From the NCBI GenBank assembly GCA_017942165.1, contig JAGKSB010000001.1, positions 62,001 to 126,000 of the forward strand: a stretch of 64,000 bases of DNA. The letters run 5' to 3'. Shown piece by piece: positions 17,647 through 26,838 of the stretch (the first letter of the stretch is position 1; the number at the start of each line of letters is the position of its first letter). The position numbers and the translations under genes were made by a program. The notes under the pieces were generated by a model. It saw only the letters and a list, made by a program, of their open reading frames with translations. It was not told the DNA's origin and did no database searches. This DNA is from Rhinopithecimicrobium faecis (GTDB lineage Bacteria > Bacteroidota > Bacteroidia > Sphingobacteriales > Sphingobacteriaceae).

Positions 17647-20600
17647 TTAAGCCCCACCGTTTTTTCGACTGCGCTCCATATATTCGGAAGGATTTAACGA
17701 AAAATGTTTTTTGAATTCCTTGCTAAAGTATTTTCGATCGGAAAATCCTACGCTATAAGCGACCTCAGCAACAGCCATCCCCTGCTCCAATAAGGAAGCC
17801 CCCGCAGTCAACCGCATGGCCTTAACGTAATTATGAACGGAATAGCCCGTTATAAACTTCAGCTTCTTATATAATACCGGCTGACTCATGCCCATCTCCC
17901 GTGCGATGTCCTCCACCTGTAGATCCGTCTGCGAAAGCTGCTCATTAATATAGGTATTCAGCTGATGGATAAATTCCTGATCTGGACCTGCCCCAACCTG
18001 TGGCTTAGCAATTTCAAAAGAAGCACGATTCTGCGCTGTAAGGCGTAAGAGATTTTGAATTGTCAGTAACAGGATATGCGCCGAAAATGGCTTTGAAAGA
18101 TAGGCGTTTGCTCCCGCAGCCAAGCCCTCAATCTGCTGCTCCTCGGCAGATAGTGCCGTCAGCATAATAATAGGAATATGAGACGTGCTGGAGTCAGCCT
18201 TTAACTTCTTAGCTAAACTTAAGCCCGACTCCAAGGGCATCATTACATCCGTCACAATCAGGTCTGGCAAGCGGCGCTTAGCCAGCGCAAAGCCCTCCTG
18301 CCCATCGGCAGCCTCCAAGACCTCATAGTAACTCCCCACAATACTTTTTATCAACTCCCGCAGCTCCCGATTGTCCTCTACCAAAAGGAGTGTGCTCTGC
18401 AAACTATTTTCAAGAAACCCCTCCATATAAAGGGAATCATCACGCTTCACAACAGGCTCCCCCACGGCCTCCTGAATAACCGCATGCCCCAGCGCCGTAT
18501 AATGCGCCGTTCCCAAGGGTAGGCTCAGTGTAAATGTCGTTGTATAAAGCCCATCTACGGGAATGCTCTCAAAAGTTAATGTCCCCCCGTGAAGCTCCAT
18601 AATCTCCTTCGACAATAGCAGCCCGATACCCGTACTGCCATCTTCCATAATCCCTGCATGTGCACGGTAGAAAGGGCTGAATATCGCTGCCTGCTGAGCG
18701 GCTGCAATACCCAGCCCATTATCGACCACCTGAATCTGCAAGTGCTGGCCCTGCGTCCGCACCTGTAGGTACACCGTACCATTTTCAGCACTATATTTAA
18801 TCGCATTAGACAATAAATTATTAATTACTTTACGCAGCTGCCGCTCATCGAAGTAAACGGCGGATACCGGCGGGATATCAGCCAGGAAATAATGGATATT
18901 CTTCTGCCATGCCAAGTCTGAGAACAAATAGAAAATCTCCTCTAAATAGGTAGGTAAATCCACCTGTTGCACATCCAACTTTTGCTTGCCGGCCTCTATT
19001 TTCCTAAAATCTAAAATCTCATTTATTAAAAACCGCAAGCTTTGTGCATTCTTATGTACATTCCGCAGTTTGAGCTGCGTGGCAGGCAGCGCCTCCGTCT
19101 CCCGTAAAAGCTGCTCCATAGGCGCTAAGATCAATGTCAACGGCGTACGGATCTCATGCGAAATCATAGAAAAGAAATGAAGCCTAAATTTCAGCTCCTT
19201 CTCCGATTTCTGATGCAGTGCGCGAGCGATACGGGTATTTATAATGTATCGAAGCAGCATCACCAGCAGCAGCAGATACGTCAAATAAGCCCACCAGGTC
19301 TTCCAAGGGGCTGGCAGCACCTCAATGACCAACTCCTGCGCCCGCGGATTCCACAAGCCATCATTATTGGCACCATTAATATATAAGGTGTAGGTCCCCG
19401 CAGGAATATTCATATAGGTAATATGTGGCTGCTGCGTAGTCTTCCAATCGCTGTCCACCCCTTTTAGAAAATAGGCATACTGATTCTTCTGGGGGATGGT
19501 ATAGTTGAGGACAGCAAAATCGATACTGAAGACATCCTGATTATATGCTAAGCGTATTTTCTTTGTTTCAGCAAGCGATTTCTTTAGGATCCCTGTCGCA
19601 TCTCCAATGCTAACTTTACGATCCAAGAGTGCGAGCCCTGTAAAAAGAACTTTTGGAGCCTCCCTATTAAATTTTATTTGTGTGGGGTCTATAATAACGA
19701 GTCCATCTAGGCTACCAAAATATAAATTGCCACGCGCATCTTTATAGTAAGAGCGCTCATTAAACTCATTTGTTGGCAACCCATCCTCTTTACTCAGGAA
19801 ATGTTGCTGATGCGTCTTTAAGTGATAACTGTATAAGCCATTCTGTGTACTTATCCAAAGCATATCCTGACTTTTTAAAAGCCCTACAAGATTGACATTC
19901 GGATGTATCTTCGGCTGATAGCTGGTGGCCTGCCCCGTCTTACGATGGATATATAGGATACGCTTATCATCGATGATAGCCAAGAGATTTTGCTGCTCAT
20001 CAAATGTTAAGGCGGTCACATTATGTGCCTTCCCTGCAGCGACTCTATAGATATAGGGGGCATCTGGCTTCTTGTAAAAAAGCCCTGCTGAGGTCGCTAT
20101 GTACAATAGGCCATCTTGCGCTTGCAGCAACTTATGAATGGTGCGCCCTTGCAGGCTGACACTTTTAATTTTCTTTGTCTGCTCATCAAATTCAAGAAGC
20201 CCGGCATTACTTCCCAGCCACAGCTGCTTATTGCGATCCTTAAAAATGGAGAATAGATAGTTTTGGGGAGCGCCTATGGCAGTCCTATCGAGGTAAGATT
20301 GCAGTGTTCCTGTAGCACGCGCATAGGTGTTAAAGCCTCCGCCATAGGTCGCCATATAAACCTGCTGCTGCAGGCTGTCGACATAGATGTCTTTGACCAA
20401 ATTGGAGGATAGCTGCTTGCTAATATGCAAAATTTTGGAGCCATCTTTAGGGAAATAGTTTACCCCCTCGGCCTCTGTACACACCCATAATCCATCAGCG
20501 TCCTCTTGCATAGCAGAAATAATATTACTTGATGCAGCATGCAGATCAGCGGGTTTAATTATGGAAAATGGTTTGCTTACCGGATTTAGGATGGTTAAAC

Positions 20601-21579
20601 CCCCATAATAGGTACCAATAAAAATAATCCCTTGCTTAGACTCATAGATATCATAAATAGAATTCTGACTTAAGCCTTTTTTATCGGGAGAGCTCTGATA
20701 ATGACGCACGCTCTTACGCTTATAGTCGTAAGAAGTCATGCCTCGCAAAGTACCTATAAGCACCCGTTGCTTGGCATCTATATGCACTTTACGTACTTTA
20801 TTGGAAGTCAACAATCCATTTTCCTGAGATAGTTGCTGTAAGACACCCTGATCGTCCTGATAAAATACCCCCGCATTGGCCGTGCCCAACCACAGCCGAT
20901 GTGAGCTATCAAAAGCAATGCTGCTGACATAATCTTTATGTTGCTTATAAATGCGGTCTTCTACCTGCTGCGTAAGCTTTGAGTTTGCTTCCCCAAGGAT
21001 GGAAAACTTCGCCTTACCGGCCATATAAAGTGCTTTGCGAACAGGGTGTGCCGCAATATCAGTCGCAGTAAATGCGGTTAGTAGCGGTGTTAGCTTAAAG
21101 GTTTGGTTTTCCACCCGATAGACAGCGTGACTAGTGCCGACATAAATCTGCCCCTGCGGAAGCTTCGTGATAGCAGTGATATTATCAGCTAACAGCAGTT
21201 TTCCACGAGGGTCAAAGCCCTTTATATAACGCTCATGGCGCTGATCATAGATTAACAACCCTTCATTGGTACCAATATAAAGGTTATTGTCAGCGTCAAA
21301 GCCAATTTTTGTGATGTAATACCTTGGGGGAATTCCTAGTTCATCCAGCATGGGCACTAAGGTTGCGGCATTATAGCGATGGATTTGATTTACCCCGGCA
21401 AACCAAAGCATGCCATCGGCATCGGCACTAATAGAGAGAATAGCGCTCTTTGCGAGTCCCTGCTCCACGCCAATATAGGAAAACTGATAGTTTTCCTGCG
21501 CAATTGCAGGCCTACAGAAAAAACTGAGAATGACCCCTAACAAAATTGACTTGCAGAGAATCGCACGCTTATGCATCAT
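17647..21579 (-). CDS. Hybrid two-component system regulator (HTCS)
   Basis: A 1310-residue one-protein two-component system as used by Bacteroidota to sense glycan fragments. After a signal peptide (cleavage likely after AIAQ near residue 28) come about 650 residues of repeated propeller blades (motifs like LWFAGVNQIHRYN and LYIGTNEGLLIYD), then a Y_Y_Y domain near 690-755. A membrane helix lies at about 761-783. The histidine kinase core has the phosphorylated His808 in SHEIRTP and an ATPase domain ending near 1023. A receiver domain has Asp1111 in VTDVMMP, and a C-terminal AraC-type helix-turn-helix spans about 1205-1305. It is divergent from susC with 180 bases between them, so it most likely activates that locus. 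Confidence 0.95.
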   Translation of the reverse strand: MMHKRAILCKSILLGVILSFFCRPAIAQENYQFSYIGVEQGLAKSAILSISADADGMLWFAGVNQIHRYNAATLVPMLDELGIPPRYYITKIGFDADNNLYIGTNEGLLIYDQRHERYIKGFDPRGKLLLADNITAITKLPQGQIYVGTSHAVYRVENQTFKLTPLLTAFTATDIAAHPVRKALYMAGKAKFSILGEANSKLTQQVEDRIYKQHKDYVSSIAFDSSHRLWLGTANAGVFYQDDQGVLQQLSQENGLLTSNKVRKVHIDAKQRVLIGTLRGMTSYDYKRKSVRHYQSSPDKKGLSQNSIYDIYESKQGIIFIGTYYGGLTILNPVSKPFSIIKPADLHAASSNIISAMQEDADGLWVCTEAEGVNYFPKDGSKILHISKQLSSNLVKDIYVDSLQQQVYMATYGGGFNTYARATGTLQSYLDRTAIGAPQNYLFSIFKDRNKQLWLGSNAGLLEFDEQTKKIKSVSLQGRTIHKLLQAQDGLLYIATSAGLFYKKPDAPYIYRVAAGKAHNVTALTFDEQQNLLAIIDDKRILYIHRKTGQATSYQPKIHPNVNLVGLLKSQDMLWISTQNGLYSYHLKTHQQHFLSKEDGLPTNEFNERSYYKDARGNLYFGSLDGLVIIDPTQIKFNREAPKVLFTGLALLDRKVSIGDATGILKKSLAETKKIRLAYNQDVFSIDFAVLNYTIPQKNQYAYFLKGVDSDWKTTQQPHITYMNIPAGTYTLYINGANNDGLWNPRAQELVIEVLPAPWKTWWAYLTYLLLLVMLLRYIINTRIARALHQKSEKELKFRLHFFSMISHEIRTPLTLILAPMEQLLRETEALPATQLKLRNVHKNAQSLRFLINEILDFRKIEAGKQKLDVQQVDLPTYLEEIFYLFSDLAWQKNIHYFLADIPPVSAVYFDERQLRKVINNLLSNAIKYSAENGTVYLQVRTQGQHLQIQVVDNGLGIAAAQQAAIFSPFYRAHAGIMEDGSTGIGLLLSKEIMELHGGTLTFESIPVDGLYTTTFTLSLPLGTAHYTALGHAVIQEAVGEPVVKRDDSLYMEGFLENSLQSTLLLVEDNRELRELIKSIVGSYYEVLEAADGQEGFALAKRRLPDLIVTDVMMPLESGLSLAKKLKADSSTSHIPIIMLTALSAEEQQIEGLAAGANAYLSKPFSAHILLLTIQNLLRLTAQNRASFEIAKPQVGAGPDQEFIHQLNTYINEQLSQTDLQVEDIAREMGMSQPVLYKKLKFITGYSVHNYVKAMRLTAGASLLEQGMAVAEVAYSVGFSDRKYFSKEFKKHFSLNPSEYMERSRKNGGA

Positions 21580-21719
21580 GATTTATAAATTGGTAATTCT
21601 TCATAAAGTACTAAAAAATATCACTTTAAAGAAGAATATTTAGAAATTTACCCCTATTTACTTAGATTATTACCCTTTCAGAACAACAGCTTTTCGACAA
21701 TTTTGTGCTATAAACTTAG

Positions 21720-21743
21720 CCATGCATACGCCAATATGCATGG
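21720..21743. promoter_or_regulatory. Inverted repeat upstream of susC
   Basis: CCATGCATA and TATGCATGG form a perfect 9-bp inverted repeat around six bases, 17 bases before the susC ATG. It may be a leader hairpin or an operator. HTCS sites are usually further upstream, so a leader element is somewhat more likely. Confidence 0.45.
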
Positions 21744-21759
21744 TACAAACCCCTAAATT

Positions 21760-24700
21760 ATGAAGCATACTTATCATTTTTTAAGCATGTTCCTTTTACT
21801 TGTATTTTGTAGCCACAGCTATGGGCAGAATTATACGGTAACAGGGACTGTAAAGATTGCATCCGGCGAAGCTATTGCGGGTGCTTCCATCAAAATCGTG
21901 GGCGCCTCCACATCGGCCTCCACCAATGCCGAAGGACGCTTCACACTACAAGTGGAGCCCAACGCGACCTTAGAAGTGAGCTACCTGGGGTTTCTAACTC
22001 AAAAGGTTGCTGTAAACAACCAAAAAGAAGTCTCCATAACCTTAACACAAAATGAATCCTCCCTAGAGGAAGTAGTAATTGTAGGATATGGGGCCCAGAA
22101 GAAGGAAAACCTCACAGGCTCCGTCGCCGCGATTTCTGGAAAAGCCCTGGAAAATAGATCCCTGACCAATGTTTCCTCTGCCCTTGCGGGGCAAGCTGCT
22201 GGCGTCTTTGTGCGCCAAGGGTCTGGAAGACCGGGATCGGATGGCGCCACCATTCGTATTCGTGGAACAGGAACGCTAAATAATGCTGACGCCCTAGTCG
22301 TCGTGGATGGGATTATTGGTGTCATGGATGCTGTAAACCCCAATGACATCGAGTCTATATCCGTCTTGAAAGATGCCGCTTCGGCAGCTATCTATGGGGC
22401 GCAGGCAGCGAATGGCGTAATTCTAATAACAACGAAAAAAGGTCGAAATGCGCAGCCTCAGATAAACTACACAGGCATTGTCTCCATGACTCAGCCCAGC
22501 AATATGCCGGAGTTTATTGCTGACTATGTACGCCATATGGAGCTCTATAACGAAGGAGCGACGAATATTGGACAGGCAGCACCCTACCAACAAAGTACCG
22601 TAGACTTATGGAAAGAAAAAAATAAAGACCCCAATGCGCTCAATGAATTTGGGTACCCCAATTACGTCGCTTACCCCAATACCAACTGGGGGAAAGAAAT
22701 TTTTGAGAACAACCTGATTCAGAATCATAATATCTCCGTCCTTGGGGGCGCAGAACGTGTCAGCTATAATATCTCCAGCAGATTTATGAATAACCCTGGA
22801 ATTATGGCTAAAACAGGATTTAAACGCTATGAAACACGTGCTAATATTGAAACTAAAGTCAAAGACTTCTTAGTCCTTGGGACCCAAACTTTCGCATCCA
22901 TAGAAAATAGAGAAAAGGGAAACGTCGACAATTTATTTAACTTCTTACGTCAGTCTACACCGGGGGTATACCCTTTTTATGATGGAAAATATGGGGGTGC
23001 CGCAGCGCCTGATGAAGCCCCAATATTGAATAATCTACAAACGTATCTCGATGGAACAAGTGGTAAAGACCAACGTACACGTATTAACAGCACCTTATAC
23101 GGCCGTCTAAATTTTATGAAAGGCTTAACCTTGGAGTCTAAAGTCAACTACCAAATGCGGATGCAGGAGGAGACTTCTTACACAAACCCCATCTCAAGAT
23201 GGAACTTTAACACCAATAGCATCGTCGCTGAGGGATTAATCCCTTCCTCGCTAACGACAGCACAAGGGTATAATAAGAATTACACCTTAACATTCGATAA
23301 TGTCCTACGCTACTCGGCGGAGGTAAATAAGCATCAGTTTGGCGCCTTGGTAGGTCATAATGAATACTATTACAACTACTATGACTTTTCCGCTACAAAA
23401 CGTGGGCTTATTGATGCTTCTATTAATAATATTGGCTCCGGCACAGAAATGGCGGGCATAACAGGCACAGAATATGACCGCAGCATGCGCTCTTTCTTTG
23501 GGCGTGTAAACTACAACTATGCGAATAAATACCTCGTTGAAGTAAATGTCCGTCGCGATGCTTCCTCCCGCTTTGGATCGGACTTCCAGTGGGGAACATT
23601 CCCTTCCTTCTCGGCAGCATGGCGCCTTTCGGAAGAGCCTTTTATGCAAGGTGTAAACCGCTATATCCAAAACTTAAAAATCCGTGCCTCCTGGGGTAAA
23701 TTAGGAAACGACGCTGCGGGAGATTACGATTGGCAAGCAACTTACGGACCTGTAAATTACTCCTTCGGGGGAGCGCAGACGGCAGCATTGCGCCAAAGTA
23801 AGATCGCCAATCCGCAATTAAAGTGGGAGACATCAACGGTATCTGGCATAGCCACAGAGTTTAACTTATTTAAGAATAAAGCTACTGTAGAAATAGAATA
23901 TTATAACCGCCATACGAGTGATATCCTAACGGTACTTCCTATTCCACTTACCAATGGAACCATTAGTGCTGCAACCGTAAATGCGGGCGCTGTATTAAAC
24001 CGAGGTGTGGAGGTAAACTTAGGCTGGAAGGATCAGCGTGGAGACTTCAGCTATGGATTCGCCGGAAACTTTGCCTATAATTTCAATCAGGTAACCAAGT
24101 TTAAGGGAAAATTAACGGAAGGCTGGCAAACGGTCAATAATGCTGAAGTCTACCAAAGTAATATCGGGGATGTTTCCAGTGGCGACCTCAACCGCATCCT
24201 AGAAGGTTACGGTATTAATGAATATTACTTACGCAGCGTCTACAAAGGCGATGGCAGCTATCAGCATTCCGATGGTTCCGTCAATATCCTTGGGGGACCG
24301 GAATCAGGAATGATCCGTACGCAGGCAGATATGGAATGGGTAGAAGCGATGAAGACTGCGGGCTATTCATTTTCACCTATCAATAATCTTGGTAAAGCGC
24401 AGCTCTATTACGGGGATTTAATCTTCGCCGATTTAAATGGGGATAAAATCTATGGTAATAATTTCGATAGACGCTTTACCGGAACGCGCTCGGAGCCGAA
24501 ATATACCGTTGGATTTTCAGCAAATATGGCCTTCAAAGGGATTGACATCTCCATGGTCTGGTCTGGTGGATTCGGCATGCAATATTATTGGAATGCGGAA
24601 GGGTATAACAATTCGATTGTCAGAAATGGTAATGGTATAGCCACCCGCATTGCTGATGATCATTACTACTACAATGATGCAGACCCTATGGATAGTAAAA

Positions 24701-24996
24701 ACAGCGTAAATGGGCAGTTTCCACGTTTAAAATACAATGGTGACAATATCAATAATGCGCTCAGTGACTTTTGGCTATACAATGCTTCTTACATTAAGCT
24801 GAGAAATATTCAGGTAGGCTATACATTGCCGAAAACATGGCTTAACAACTTAAAATTACAGAACGCAAGAATTTATTTTACCGGAGAGAATCTATTTACA
24901 ATAACAAAGTTTCCAGGTCTAGATCCTGAAATTGGCGCAGGGGTAGGCTACCCTACGATGCGTCAGTATGCCTTAGGTTTAACGATAGGCTTTTAA
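21760..24996 (+). CDS. SusC/RagA-family TonB-linked outer membrane transporter
   Basis: A 1078-residue beta-barrel transporter that imports oligosaccharides with its SusD partner. A signal peptide ends near SYGQ (residue 23). It is followed by a carboxypeptidase-regulatory-like domain (about 24-105, VTGTVKIASGEAIAGASIKI) and the SusC-typical EEVVIVGYGAQKKENLTGSV region. The plug domain follows (VRQGSGRPGSDGATIRIRG to NGVILITTKKG, about 115-225) and then the barrel, ending in an aromatic strand (ALGLTIGF). It opens the glycan locus and lies 18 bases before susD. Confidence 0.96.
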   Translation: MKHTYHFLSMFLLLVFCSHSYGQNYTVTGTVKIASGEAIAGASIKIVGASTSASTNAEGRFTLQVEPNATLEVSYLGFLTQKVAVNNQKEVSITLTQNESSLEEVVIVGYGAQKKENLTGSVAAISGKALENRSLTNVSSALAGQAAGVFVRQGSGRPGSDGATIRIRGTGTLNNADALVVVDGIIGVMDAVNPNDIESISVLKDAASAAIYGAQAANGVILITTKKGRNAQPQINYTGIVSMTQPSNMPEFIADYVRHMELYNEGATNIGQAAPYQQSTVDLWKEKNKDPNALNEFGYPNYVAYPNTNWGKEIFENNLIQNHNISVLGGAERVSYNISSRFMNNPGIMAKTGFKRYETRANIETKVKDFLVLGTQTFASIENREKGNVDNLFNFLRQSTPGVYPFYDGKYGGAAAPDEAPILNNLQTYLDGTSGKDQRTRINSTLYGRLNFMKGLTLESKVNYQMRMQEETSYTNPISRWNFNTNSIVAEGLIPSSLTTAQGYNKNYTLTFDNVLRYSAEVNKHQFGALVGHNEYYYNYYDFSATKRGLIDASINNIGSGTEMAGITGTEYDRSMRSFFGRVNYNYANKYLVEVNVRRDASSRFGSDFQWGTFPSFSAAWRLSEEPFMQGVNRYIQNLKIRASWGKLGNDAAGDYDWQATYGPVNYSFGGAQTAALRQSKIANPQLKWETSTVSGIATEFNLFKNKATVEIEYYNRHTSDILTVLPIPLTNGTISAATVNAGAVLNRGVEVNLGWKDQRGDFSYGFAGNFAYNFNQVTKFKGKLTEGWQTVNNAEVYQSNIGDVSSGDLNRILEGYGINEYYLRSVYKGDGSYQHSDGSVNILGGPESGMIRTQADMEWVEAMKTAGYSFSPINNLGKAQLYYGDLIFADLNGDKIYGNNFDRRFTGTRSEPKYTVGFSANMAFKGIDISMVWSGGFGMQYYWNAEGYNNSIVRNGNGIATRIADDHYYYNDADPMDSKNSVNGQFPRLKYNGDNINNALSDFWLYNASYIKLRNIQVGYTLPKTWLNNLKLQNARIYFTGENLFTITKFPGLDPEIGAGVGYPTMRQYALGLTIGF

Positions 24997-25014
24997 TTTT
25001 TAGAATTTTAACGT

Positions 25015-26814
25015 ATGAACTCCTCAACAACTCAAGGCAATGCCTTAACCAACTATATCAGTAAGAAAAAACTTCTTATTATTTTCGCTGCGACCACGCT
25101 CTGCTTAAGCGCCTGTCAAAAGGATCTCTTAAAGACGGATCCCTACGGCTCGCTAGGCTCCACAAATATGTGGTCTACAGATAACCTGACCGATCTTGGC
25201 GTAAATGGCGTCTACCAGGCCCTACGCCTAAATATTAACTCCGGAGGAGCTTCTGGCAGAGAGATGTATCAATTCGACCGCTTTGTGACCTCCCAAGGGA
25301 GGGATGCTGACGACCTATTATTAGGGAACGCAACTACAGGAAATGGGAATTTCTCCGCTGTCTGGCAAGAGCTCTATGAAGGCATTCATCGTGCCAATGA
25401 TGCACTGCTAAATATCACGGCGAAGTCCCCTTCCGCAGCCAATAAAAAAGCGCGTCTAACGGCTGAAGTGAAATACTTACGCGCCTATTTCTACTTCCGC
25501 TTAAATCAGCTCTACAAAGGGGTACCTATCTATTTGACTCCAGTAACTGTCGCGCAGACCATCTTGCCGCGCGCGACTGAAGAAGAGGTTTGGAAGCAGG
25601 TCCTCAGCGACCTCAGTGAGGTGATTAATGAAGGCGAACTACCCAATCGCTACACAAAAGGGAACGCCAACTATGGCCGTATCACGAAGTCTGCAGCCTA
25701 TGCACTCCGTGGAAAAGTATATCTGTATACCAAGCAGTGGGAATTAGCGCTTGCTGACTTCCAAAAAGTGGGCGATCTAGGACACAACCTATTTCCCAAC
25801 TATGCCAATTTATTTACAGAAGCAAACGAGCAAGCGGATGAGATGATCTTCTCCATACAGAATCTGCCTATTGAAGGCTTTGGCTCCACGACCCAGTTTA
25901 TGCTGGGCACCAGGTCTGCCTTTGGCTCCAACTGGAACACCTATAATGTGCACAACGATTTGGTGGATAATTACGACAATCTCGACGGCAGCAAATTTAA
26001 CTGGGACAAGGTTATTCCTGGCTACTCCACCATGGATGTCCGCAAAAGGGAAGTCTTCTTTCTACGTAATAATTTAACAGAAACAGAAATTCGTAACAGT
26101 AGCAACCGCGGTTTGGATATGTCCCTTTATTTACCCACAGGCAATGAGGAGCGTATCAAGCAGGCTTACGCCAATCGTGACCCCCGCTTAAAAGCAAATG
26201 TCATTACGCCATACTCCGAATTTTTAGGACGCATTATCGAGGGATCTGAGCGCATATTTACCTCCCGCTGGCCACATAGAAATGAAAGTGGGCCGCAATA
26301 TGATTTAACGACCGATACACGTACCTTTTTCTACTACCTACACCGGAAGTTTGTCTACCCTGGAGGAGCCCCAATCCCAAGCCGCACTGCTGGAGGAATT
26401 GACTTCCCATTAATTCGCTATGGCGATGTGGTACTGATGGAGGCGGAAGCTTTAGCGGAATTAAATAGACTCCCTGAAGCCGTAGCAAAGGTGAATACCA
26501 TCCGTAGTCGTGCAGGCGTTGGCACCCTAGTTGCGGGCAGTAATGTCCAGCTGACAAAAGAGGGCGTAACGACACGCATCCGTCAGGAACGCCGTGCAGA
26601 ACTAGCGAATGAGGGAATATCCTACTTTGATGAGCTCCGCTGGAAGACCCTCAAGGAAACTATCTTCTATACCGGATCGGGAATTAAACAAATTTGGGGA
26701 GCCGTGGTTATTCCATATGTTTGGTCAGGTGATGAATTATATACTTGGGCGATTCCACGTGTAGAGCGTGAGAGAAATACCTCGCTGACGCAAAACCCTG
26801 GCTGGCAAGATTAA
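25015..26814 (+). CDS. SusD/RagB-family outer membrane glycan-binding lipoprotein
   Basis: A 599-residue surface lipoprotein capping the SusC channel. The lipobox LSAC gives an acylated Cys34. The first 15 residues before the hydrophobic stretch are unusually long, and a start at an internal codon cannot be excluded, though none is obvious. SusD-like TPR helices include RLTAEVKYLRAYFYFRLNQL, and the C-terminal family block is PLIRYGDVVLMEAEALAELN with RQERRAELANEGISYFDELR. Paired with the preceding susC. Confidence 0.95.
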   Translation: MNSSTTQGNALTNYISKKKLLIIFAATTLCLSACQKDLLKTDPYGSLGSTNMWSTDNLTDLGVNGVYQALRLNINSGGASGREMYQFDRFVTSQGRDADDLLLGNATTGNGNFSAVWQELYEGIHRANDALLNITAKSPSAANKKARLTAEVKYLRAYFYFRLNQLYKGVPIYLTPVTVAQTILPRATEEEVWKQVLSDLSEVINEGELPNRYTKGNANYGRITKSAAYALRGKVYLYTKQWELALADFQKVGDLGHNLFPNYANLFTEANEQADEMIFSIQNLPIEGFGSTTQFMLGTRSAFGSNWNTYNVHNDLVDNYDNLDGSKFNWDKVIPGYSTMDVRKREVFFLRNNLTETEIRNSSNRGLDMSLYLPTGNEERIKQAYANRDPRLKANVITPYSEFLGRIIEGSERIFTSRWPHRNESGPQYDLTTDTRTFFYYLHRKFVYPGGAPIPSRTAGGIDFPLIRYGDVVLMEAEALAELNRLPEAVAKVNTIRSRAGVGTLVAGSNVQLTKEGVTTRIRQERRAELANEGISYFDELRWKTLKETIFYTGSGIKQIWGAVVIPYVWSGDELYTWAIPRVERERNTSLTQNPGWQD

Positions 26815-26838
26815 TTAAATTATAAACTAACAGCGATT

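Noticed and set aside
21698-21705. CAATTTTG as a susC promoter box
   Set aside because: One mismatch in the key TA and no -33 element; too weak to list.
23305-23670. Open frames antisense to susC
   Set aside because: Shadow frames of a real coding gene; no start signal or domain.
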